This document shows, one piece after another, positions 29,544 through 36,359 of a stretch of 41,534 nt of DNA (position 1 is the first letter of the stretch; every line of letters begins with the position of its first letter). The translations under genes and the position numbers were made by a program. The stretch covers positions 1 to 41,534 of the forward strand of contig CAMYPN010000006.1 in NCBI GenBank assembly GCA_947292085.1, in the 5' to 3' direction. Source of the DNA: an uncultured Gardnerella sp. GTDB lineage: Bacteria > Actinomycetota > Actinomycetes > Actinomycetales > Bifidobacteriaceae. The notes below the pieces were generated by a model. The model did not search any database. It was not told the DNA's origin and was given only the letters and a program-made list of their open reading frames with translations.

Positions 29544-32534
29544 ATGGTTGATCACGCTCTTGATCAATCCAATAAAACGGCTGACGCTTCAGCTAATAGC
29601 AAAGATCCATCATTGTGTGATGTTCAACAAGTAGCTAAATCGCTTAACGTAGATATTTCATGCGGTTTAAGCTCTGAGGAAGCTGCAAAAAGACTTGATC
29701 AATTCGGTCCGAATGCGCTTGCTGCTGCTCCTAAAATTCCAGCATGGAAACGATTCCTTGAACAATTTAAAGATCCGCTCGTTTACTTGCTTATTGCAGC
29801 AACTATTATTTCTGCAATCGCGTGGTTTGTTGAGCGCGCACAACATAAAGGAAACAGCGGTGGGGAGATTCTGCCGTTTGATTCAATCGTAATTATCATT
29901 ATTTTGATTGCAAACGCAGTTCTCGGCTACATTCAAGAGTCGCGAGCAGAAGAAGCAGTCGAAGCTTTAGCTAGAATGAGCGCTCCGCAAACTTCAGTTT
30001 TGCGCGATGGTAGCGTTGTGCGCATTAATACTGCAGAAGTTGTTCCTGGAGATATTCTTGTGCTTGGCGAAGGCGATGCGGTTTCAGCGGACGCAAGATT
30101 ACTTGCTGCAGCATCGTTACGCGTAGCCGAGGCAAGTCTTACCGGGGAGTCTGTTGCGGTAAGTAAGAAACCTGATACTTTACAATCTGCAAAAGCTTTA
30201 GGCGATCGTACAAATATGGTTTTCAACGGAACCGCTGTTACGCAAGGAACTGGCCGCGCTGTAGTTACAGCTACAGGAATGCGCACGCAAGTTGGCAAAA
30301 TTGCGGATATGCTTTCAAAGTCGGATGATGAAGCAACACCTCTCGAGAAAGAAATGGTACGCGTCTCTAAAGTTCTTGGAATTGCGGTGTGCATTATTGC
30401 TGTTGTAGTTCTTGCATCAATGTGGATTCTTGAAGGTTTCCATACTATTCAAGATATTATTGATTCTTTGCTGCTTTCTGTTTCCCTAGCTGTTGCTGCT
30501 GTTCCAGAAGGTTTAGCAGCTGTTCTTACTGTGGTTCTTGCTCTTGGTGTGCAACGAATGGTGAAACATCATGCTGTTGTAAAAAAGCTTTCATCTGTGG
30601 AAACACTTGGTTCTGCTTCTGTTATTTGCTCCGATAAAACAGGCACTTTAACTCGAAACGAGATGACTGTTGAGCGCGTAATAACACCTAGTGGCGAAGT
30701 TCAGCTTACGGGAAGCGGTTACAAGCCTGAAGGTCGCATGATATTAATTGGTTCTGAGGATGCAGATCTGGCAGTTCCGCAAAATCTTGCTACAGAAGTA
30801 TTAGGTGCTTTAGGCTCTGGATGTTTAGCTAACGACGGCGATTTACACTATGACGAAACTGCTAAAAATTGGCAGCCTGTGGGAGATCCTACAGAAGTTT
30901 CGCTAATAGTAGCAGCGCGTAAAACAAAAGCAGACAAACGTTACGCTCATTTGACTCGAGTTGCGGAAGTACCTTTTACTTCTGAACGCAAGCGTATGTC
31001 TGTTGTTGTTAAAGATGGTTCGGATTCCGGCAATCTTATGGTTTGCGCTAAAGGTGCTCCGGACGTTCTTCTTTCTTATTGCACGCGTATTGCAGTAGCT
31101 GGTGCCGTGCGTCCGCTTACTGACGGCGATCGCGAAGATATTTTAGCAACTGTTGAACGTCTTTCAGGAGAAGCCTACCGCACGCTTGGAATGGCTTATA
31201 GGCCGCTTGGAGTCGATAGTCTTTCAAAAGTTGATGGCATGGTTTCTAACGCTGCAGGTCAAATCGCGGACGTTGCGGAACAAAGTGACGTACTAGAATC
31301 TGATTTGATTTGGAACGGCATGGTTGGAATTATTGATCCTCCGCGAATTGAAGTTCGAGATAGTGTAGCTCAAGCTCATCGCGCTGGAATCCGCACTGTT
31401 ATGATTACAGGCGACCATCCTCTTACGGCTACGCGTATTGCTCGAGATCTTGGAATTATTGGAAAAGATGAGCATGCGCTTACAGGCGACGAACTTGACG
31501 ATTTGCTCTCACGCGACGACGACAACATTGCTTTTGACGAAGCAATCAGTAAAACTAGCGTGTACGCTCGAGTAGCTCCTGAGCACAAGTTGGCTATCGT
31601 TTCTTCGCTTCAACGTCAAGGCAACATTGTTGCTATGACAGGCGATGGCGTGAACGATGCTCCTGCAGTAAAATCTGCCGATATCGGCGTAGCAATGGGC
31701 ATTACCGGTACTGAAGTAACTAAAGAGTCCGCCAAGATGATTTTGGCTGACGATAACTTCTCTACAATTGTTGCAGCAGTGCGCGAAGGCCGCGGAATTT
31801 TCGACAATATTCGTAAATTCTTGCGATACTTGCTTAGCTCTAATGTTGGCGAAGTATTCACTGTTTTTGGCGGAGTTGTTTTTGCTGGAGCGTTGGGAAT
31901 TACTCAACCAAACTCTACAGGCGTTACACTGCCTTTGCTCGCAACGCAGCTTTTGTGGATTAATCTGCTTACGGACGCGGCTCCTGCGCTCGCAATGGGT
32001 GTTGATCCACAAACTGACGATGTAATGGATAGAAAGCCTCGAAAACTCACAGATAGCGTTATTGACCGACCAATGTGGGGAGATATTGTATTCATTGGCG
32101 TACTGATGGCTGCTATCACTTTGATTGGCATGGATATGCATTTGGCAGGCGGATTGTTTACGGATCGTTCAGTTGGAGTTATGAGTCACGCTGCTCAAAT
32201 GACACATGCGCGCACGATGGGCTTCACAATTCTTGTGTTTGCTCAGATGTTGAACGCACTTGCTTCGCGTTCTAATTTGCAGAGTGTGTTCGTGGGATTG
32301 TTTGCAAACCGTTGGCTTTGGGCTGCTATAGCGGTTTCTGTAGTACTTCAGCTTGCGGTAATTTATATACCGTTCCTGAACGAGCCATTTGGTACTGTGC
32401 CGCTTGACTGGACTGAATGGTTCGAATGCCTAGGCCTTTCGATGGTTGTGCTAATTGGCTCTGAGCTGCGTAAATGTGTTTTGCGTTTTATGGCTAAACG
32501 CAAAGCTGCAGGAGCTTTGACAATGGATGCTTAA
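29544..32534 (+). CDS. P2-type cation ATPase (calcium-transporting type)
   Basis: A 996-residue P2-type ATPase with the full domain set: N-terminal cation-ATPase domain (about 27-95), actuator with TGES (200-203), membrane helix 4 with the ion motif AVPEGLAAVLT (PEGL at 321-324), phosphorylation site D364 in CSDKTGTLTRNE, hinge TGDGVNDAPAVKSADIGVAMG split by the usual loop, and a C-terminal six-helix membrane domain. The PEGL motif and overall match suggest the Ca2+ (PMCA/SERCA-like) group, probably calcium export; Mn2+ or Na+/K+ specificity is not excluded. The ATG at 29544 follows GGGGGAAG. A clear terminator follows, so it is monocistronic. Confidence 0.93.
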   Translation: MVDHALDQSNKTADASANSKDPSLCDVQQVAKSLNVDISCGLSSEEAAKRLDQFGPNALAAAPKIPAWKRFLEQFKDPLVYLLIAATIISAIAWFVERAQHKGNSGGEILPFDSIVIIIILIANAVLGYIQESRAEEAVEALARMSAPQTSVLRDGSVVRINTAEVVPGDILVLGEGDAVSADARLLAAASLRVAEASLTGESVAVSKKPDTLQSAKALGDRTNMVFNGTAVTQGTGRAVVTATGMRTQVGKIADMLSKSDDEATPLEKEMVRVSKVLGIAVCIIAVVVLASMWILEGFHTIQDIIDSLLLSVSLAVAAVPEGLAAVLTVVLALGVQRMVKHHAVVKKLSSVETLGSASVICSDKTGTLTRNEMTVERVITPSGEVQLTGSGYKPEGRMILIGSEDADLAVPQNLATEVLGALGSGCLANDGDLHYDETAKNWQPVGDPTEVSLIVAARKTKADKRYAHLTRVAEVPFTSERKRMSVVVKDGSDSGNLMVCAKGAPDVLLSYCTRIAVAGAVRPLTDGDREDILATVERLSGEAYRTLGMAYRPLGVDSLSKVDGMVSNAAGQIADVAEQSDVLESDLIWNGMVGIIDPPRIEVRDSVAQAHRAGIRTVMITGDHPLTATRIARDLGIIGKDEHALTGDELDDLLSRDDDNIAFDEAISKTSVYARVAPEHKLAIVSSLQRQGNIVAMTGDGVNDAPAVKSADIGVAMGITGTEVTKESAKMILADDNFSTIVAAVREGRGIFDNIRKFLRYLLSSNVGEVFTVFGGVVFAGALGITQPNSTGVTLPLLATQLLWINLLTDAAPALAMGVDPQTDDVMDRKPRKLTDSVIDRPMWGDIVFIGVLMAAITLIGMDMHLAGGLFTDRSVGVMSHAAQMTHARTMGFTILVFAQMLNALASRSNLQSVFVGLFANRWLWAAIAVSVVLQLAVIYIPFLNEPFGTVPLDWTEWFECLGLSMVVLIGSELRKCVLRFMAKRKAAGALTMDA

Positions 32535-32565
32535 CGAAATAAGTGCATTATAACGATTCGCAAAT

Positions 32566-32620
32566 ACGCGGTACAGTACGTGGTTTTCTTGCATCACCTA
32601 CGTTTTGTACCGCGTTTTTG
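32566..32620 (+). terminator. Terminator of the P2-type ATPase gene
   Basis: ACGCGGTACA (32566-32575) pairs with TGTACCGCGT (32606-32615), with an inner ACGTGG/CCTACGT pairing and a T run after the stem. Confidence 0.85.
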
Positions 32621-32674
32621 TGTTTTTAGTTTCTGTAAAATTTTTTGTAATCAAGTACAGACTGCAGCACGCGC

Positions 32675-32718
32675 TACAATTGTGCATATTGTAATTTTCG
32701 CGCAAAATAGATTATAAA
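32675..32718 (+). promoter_or_regulatory. dcd promoter with overlapping inverted repeat
   Basis: TTGTAA (32689-32694) and TATAAA (32713-32718) are 18 bp apart and form a plausible promoter; transcription would start about 55 nt before dcd. TACAAT (32675-32680) and ATTGTA (32688-32693) are inverted copies with a 7-nt spacer, and the second copy overlaps the -35 box, so this may be an operator. Confidence 0.5.
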
Positions 32719-32779
32719 AATATTTCGTGCGAACGATGAAGTTGCTTTTATACAGTCTTTTGCAAGGAGATTTGACGTT

Positions 32780-33361
32780 ATGCTGTTGTCTGATCGCGAC
32801 ATTCTCAAAGCTCATGATGAGGGTCATATTGATTTGACTCCGTGGACTCCGGAAATGGTACAGCCTGCGTCAATTGACGTGCGTCTTGATCGTTTCTTCA
32901 GATTATTTAATAATCACGCGTATACGTATGTTGACCCTGCGGAAAATCAGGGTGAGCTTACTGAAGAGTTTGCTGTTAAACCTGGTGAGCCTTGGATTCT
33001 GCACCCAGGTGAGTTTGCTTTAGGTTCTACTTGGGAGTATGTGAAACTTGATGCAACTATTGCTGCGCGTTTGGAAGGCAAAAGTTCTCTCGGACGTCTC
33101 GGAATTTTGACGCACTCTACTGCCGGTTTTATTGATCCTGGTTTCGAAGGTCATATTACTTTGGAACTTTCTAACGTGAGCACTTTGCCGGTTAAATTGT
33201 GGCCTGGCATGAAAATCGGCCAAATGTGCTTCTTCCAGATGAGCTCCCCTTGCGTGCATCCGTATGGTTCATCAGTGAACGGCTCTCACTATCAGGGTCA
33301 GCGTGGTCCAACACCTTCTCGTTCATACGAGCATTTTTATCGCGCTGATTTGGATGACTGA
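32780..33361 (+). CDS. dcd: dCTP deaminase, actinobacterial (probably dUMP-forming) type
   Basis: A 193-residue enzyme of dUTPase fold. The conserved stretch [18 protein letters not shown] (98-115), then [18 protein letters not shown] with E129, and the C-terminal [12 protein letters not shown] are intact. The sequence closely follows the actinobacterial enzymes, of which the mycobacterial one is bifunctional and converts dCTP directly to dUMP, feeding thymidylate synthesis without releasing dUTP. Bifunctionality here is inference by similarity. The ATG at 32780 lies about 10 nt after AAGGAG. Confidence 0.95.
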   Translation: MLLSDRDILKAHDEGHIDLTPWTPEMVQPASIDVRLDRFFRLFNNHAYTYVDPAENQGELTEEFAVKPGEPWILHPGEFALGSTWEYVKLDATIAARLEGKSSLGRLGILTHSTAGFIDPGFEGHITLELSNVSTLPVKLWPGMKIGQMCFFQMSSPCVHPYGSSVNGSHYQGQRGPTPSRSYEHFYRADLDD

Positions 33362-33545
33362 ATTGCAATTTGGGAAAGAAGAGTCTCTAAAAACGAGATT
33401 TTCGGTAGAAAAGTAGGAAATTCTCAGACAATTCACAGATAATCTTTGTGAAGCGTTAAGAATTATATGTTTAGATAATAATATCAACAAAAAAAGATGG
33501 GCGCCAAAAGCGCACATGAATTATTCTTTCTTCTCTCCTTTATTT

Positions 33546-33580
33546 CCCCGGCGCGTGACGCCGGGGTTAAATTTTTTTAG
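33546..33580 (+). terminator. GC-rich intrinsic terminator after dcd
   Basis: CCCCGGCG (33546-33553) pairs perfectly with CGCCGGGG (33559-33566) around CGTGA, followed by a run of seven T. The hairpin ends about 30 nt before the next start. The preceding interval (33362-33545) holds only a small GCGC-CAAAA-GCGC hairpin near 33503. Confidence 0.9.
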
Positions 33581-33610
33581 CACAACAAAGCAAAGAACGC
33601 TGGTGAAATT

Positions 33611-34426
33611 ATGAATGAAACTATTAATTCTGATGATTCTATGAATACTAATAAGTCTACGAATAGCATCAATAATAGTAATAATCTCATGTCTGCTAAA
33701 ACATATGAATCTCATATTGGTCGCGAATCTAACATAATTAGAGGGCATTTTGGAGAGCCGCTTGAAGTAACGTGTGCTAAGTATTCGAGAGGTAACGCAA
33801 CGGCATACCCTGCTCATCCGCTACTTCTTTTGCTGCACGGTTGGGGATCCAACGAAGAAGATCTTCTTGATTTGTTGAGAGTAGTAGTGCCTTACAATGA
33901 TGCAATTGCACTACGTGCTCCGCTTAAACTTGCAGAAGGTGCTTACAGCTGGTTTCATGATGCTGTGCCGCAGCGCGAAGATTTAGATTACGATATGTAT
34001 TCTGCTGCCGCCGCGATAGACGAATGGGTGTGTGAAAATGTTCCAGAGAATCGCGATATTGTGCCATTTGGTTTTTCACAAGGTGCTGCGCTCGCAGTAC
34101 ATGTTTTGCGTTTGAATCCTGCGCGCTATCGTGCTGCTGTTTCACTTTCTGGTTTTATAGCACCTAATGTTCCTGCTTTTGCGTCTGAAATTGTGTTGAA
34201 AGATGATGATCTAGCGGAGCGTAATACTCCAGTATTTTTCGGTTACGGTTTAGAAGATGATGTGATTCCACCTTACGAATTTTCAGCTGCCGCAGCATGG
34301 CTTGAGGAGCACACTTGGCTTGAAGAACGTCGTTACCGAGGTCTCGATCATTCTGTTGATATGAATGAAATCGGAGATATTCGTAGATGGTTTATTACTC
34401 ACGATATTTCTTCTGGGCTTATGTAG
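33611..34426 (+). CDS. Alpha/beta hydrolase, phospholipase/carboxylesterase family
   Basis: A 271-residue serine hydrolase of the phospholipase/carboxylesterase (abhydrolase 2) family. Visible are the oxyanion region LLLLHGWGSNEEDL (71-84), the nucleophile elbow GFSQG with S156, an acid at D216 or D217 in GLEDDVIP, and the catalytic H247 in GLDHSVD. There is no signal peptide, so it is cytosolic. The first 27 residues are Asn/Ser-rich low complexity and may be a dispensable extension; an ATG at codon 27 is an alternative start without a ribosome-binding site, whereas the first ATG has GGTGA upstream. Substrate unknown. Confidence 0.86.
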   Translation: MNETINSDDSMNTNKSTNSINNSNNLMSAKTYESHIGRESNIIRGHFGEPLEVTCAKYSRGNATAYPAHPLLLLLHGWGSNEEDLLDLLRVVVPYNDAIALRAPLKLAEGAYSWFHDAVPQREDLDYDMYSAAAAIDEWVCENVPENRDIVPFGFSQGAALAVHVLRLNPARYRAAVSLSGFIAPNVPAFASEIVLKDDDLAERNTPVFFGYGLEDDVIPPYEFSAAAAWLEEHTWLEERRYRGLDHSVDMNEIGDIRRWFITHDISSGLM

Positions 34427-34492
34427 AGATTCACTTAGGTTTATGTAGATTTATTCGATTTTTGTTTGTTTCTTAGTTTGTAAAGTGATTTC

Positions 34493-34954
34493 ATGAACAT
34501 GAGCGATGAGATAGTATTTGCAATGAATCAAGCCTTAGTTTTGGCTCGAGAATCTGCTTCTGCAGGCGAGGTTCCAGTTGGAGCAGTTGTGCTTGATGGT
34601 GATGGGAATATTATTGGCAAAGGCGCAAACATGCGAGAACAGAAAGCTGATCCTTTGGCTCACGCTGAAGTGCTTGCTATGAAATCTGCTGCTTTTTCGC
34701 GAAAATCTTGGAATTTATCTGACTGCACTCTTGTAGTAACTCTTGAACCTTGCCCTATGTGTGCTGGGGCTGTGTTGCAGACGCGACTTAAGCGTGTAAT
34801 TTTTGGAGCATGGGACGCAAAACTAGGTGCGTGCGGATCTGTTTGGGATATTTTGCGAGATCCTCATGTAGGATCATATCCGGAAGTTATTGGTTCAGTA
34901 TGTGAATCTGAGTGTGCACAAGTTTTGCGAAACTTTTTTGAAAATCACCGTTAA
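34493..34954 (+). CDS. tadA: tRNA-specific adenosine deaminase
   Basis: A 153-residue zinc deaminase. The zinc and catalytic residues are H57 and E59 in LAHAEVLAM and C87 and C90 in EPCPMCAGA. Together with the length this matches TadA, which converts the wobble adenosine of tRNA-Arg(ACG) to inosine. It starts at the ATG at 34493; a second ATG two codons later is equally possible and neither has a strong ribosome-binding site. It follows the hydrolase gene by 66 bases. Free guanine or cytosine deaminases share the fold but usually differ in these surrounding sequences. Confidence 0.93.
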   Translation: MNMSDEIVFAMNQALVLARESASAGEVPVGAVVLDGDGNIIGKGANMREQKADPLAHAEVLAMKSAAFSRKSWNLSDCTLVVTLEPCPMCAGAVLQTRLKRVIFGAWDAKLGACGSVWDILRDPHVGSYPEVIGSVCESECAQVLRNFFENHR

Positions 34955-35048
34955 AACTGAATAATTTTTTAATTAGAAACGCCATAAGAAACGCAATTAG
35001 AAAAATTTTTGACAATCTCCGCGAATTGAGTAATATGCTATAAAAACA

Positions 35049-35077
35049 AAAAGCAAATCGTTTTTACTTTTGCTTTT
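35049..35077 (+). terminator. A+T-rich hairpin after tadA
   Basis: AAAAGCAAA (35049-35057) pairs with TTTGCTTTT (35069-35077). It lies in the interval between tadA and the ketopantoate-reductase-like gene and could be a weak terminator. Nothing else is evident in this interval. Confidence 0.45.
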
Positions 35078-35163
35078 GCAATATTTGTAGTCGCTTCGAC
35101 GTAATTCCTGTAAAACGCATGAATCTCGCCTAAGCACATTTTTATCTAAAAGGAGGTGTCACT

Positions 35164-36132
35164 ATGAGTGGCATGAAATATGCAATGATCGGTTCGGGAG
35201 CTATGGGATATCGCTATGGCGTTTTGTTGCAGGAAACGGCCGGTATTCATGTTGATTTCATTGACGCCTGGGATGAAAATGTGAATAAGGTTCGTGAACA
35301 GGGCGGCGTAATGGTGAGCCGAGACCATGAAAATCGTCATCTTGTGCCAATAAATATGTACACACCTGAAGAGTATGAAGGCGATCCGGATGTGTGGATT
35401 GTGTTTATGAAGCAGATGCAGCTTGCGGAAATGTTGGAGCGTTGTAAGCATTTGTTCAAAGAGCATCAGGTTGTGTTTGCTGCAATGAACGGTTGGGGTC
35501 ATTTTGAGAAGATTCAACAGTATTTCTCGGACGATCGTATTTACGGCGGTACTGCAATGATTGCAACCGTTTTGAACGGCCCGGGTGATGTTGATTTTAT
35601 TGGTAAAGTTGGCGTTGGCACAATGAATATGTGCGCATTGAACGAGCAGGTTAGCGATGTTGAGCTTGCTATGCGAGACGATTTTAAAGCTGCTGGACTT
35701 AACCCTACAATTACGGAAGATTTCAAGGGTACGTGCATGGCTAAGGTAGTTTTCAATTCCGTAGTTAACACTTTGTGCACAATGTATCAGATTCAGATGG
35801 GTCAGTTTATTTCTTATCCTGGAGCTATGGATATGGCTCGACAGCTTATTAACGAAGCGTACGACGTGTGCGATCGTGCAGGAATTCGTATGGTTAATAC
35901 GCGTCAGCAGGAGCTGGAGGCTATTGACTATGTGAGCAGAGTCGCAAATCCTTTGCATTATCCTTCTATGTACCAAGATATGAGCCGCGGTCGCAAAACG
36001 GAAGTTGATTATATCAACGGATATATTGCGAAGCTTGGTCGCGAAAACGATTATGTTTGCCGCACTCACGAGTTCTTAACTCACGGCGTGCATTTGGCGG
36101 AACTTGCATTCAAGCTGCATAATCAGAAATGA
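35164..36132 (+). CDS. Ketopantoate reductase family protein (2-dehydropantoate 2-reductase-like)
   Basis: A 322-residue NADPH-dependent reductase of the ApbA/PanE family. It has the nucleotide-binding motif AMIGSGAMG (7-15), the catalytic lysine region CMAKVVFNSVVNTL with K194, N198 and N202, and the C-terminal PSMYQDMSRGRKTEVDYING with S268, E280 and N285. This is the substrate-binding pattern of ketopantoate reductase, but many family members act on other 2-oxo acids and no other pantothenate gene is nearby, so I leave the symbol empty. The ATG at 35164 has a very strong ribosome-binding site (AAAGGAGGT). A terminator follows. Confidence 0.85.
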   Translation: MSGMKYAMIGSGAMGYRYGVLLQETAGIHVDFIDAWDENVNKVREQGGVMVSRDHENRHLVPINMYTPEEYEGDPDVWIVFMKQMQLAEMLERCKHLFKEHQVVFAAMNGWGHFEKIQQYFSDDRIYGGTAMIATVLNGPGDVDFIGKVGVGTMNMCALNEQVSDVELAMRDDFKAAGLNPTITEDFKGTCMAKVVFNSVVNTLCTMYQIQMGQFISYPGAMDMARQLINEAYDVCDRAGIRMVNTRQQELEAIDYVSRVANPLHYPSMYQDMSRGRKTEVDYINGYIAKLGRENDYVCRTHEFLTHGVHLAELAFKLHNQK

Positions 36133-36178
36133 GCGGTATTTAATTTTTTACAGAACGTACCATGAATGAGAAGGAGGT

Positions 36179-36212
36179 GCGGCTCGCGGTTTTTACTGCG
36201 AGCCGCTTTTTA
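36179..36212 (+). terminator. Intrinsic terminator after the ketopantoate-reductase-like gene
   Basis: GCGGCTCGC (36179-36187) pairs with GCGAGCCGC (36198-36206), followed by TTTTTAT. A ribosome-binding-like AAGGAGGTG directly precedes the stem but leads to no credible gene. Confidence 0.92.
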
Positions 36213-36252
36213 TATCTTTATTTTTTATTCACGTATCCGACAATTCTTTTTA

Positions 36253-36281
36253 TTGTTAGTTGAGTTTAACGGTAGTATTCT
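36253..36281 (+). promoter_or_regulatory. Promoter of the SGNH/vWA surface protein gene
   Basis: TTGTTA (36253-36258) and TATTCT (36276-36281) are separated by 17 bp, an optimal spacing. The resulting leader would be about 70 nt. Confidence 0.55.
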
Positions 36282-36359
36282 GAAAACTGAGAGTGTATTT
36301 CTGTTACTCAGTGATACTAATCAATACATAGATGTTTTGTTAGTTATAAGTGGGTTTAT

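Noticed and set aside
35146..36069. A 307-codon open frame antisense to the ketopantoate-reductase-like gene
   Set aside because: The composition (His, Asn, Ile-rich) is that of a reversed coding strand and the plus-strand gene has intact family motifs.
36162..36263. A 33-codon frame with hydrophobic content starting ATGAATGAG, near an AAGGAGGTG
   Set aside because: It has no ribosome-binding site of its own, runs straight through a strong intrinsic terminator, and the AAGGAGGTG lies inside it and leads to no start codon.
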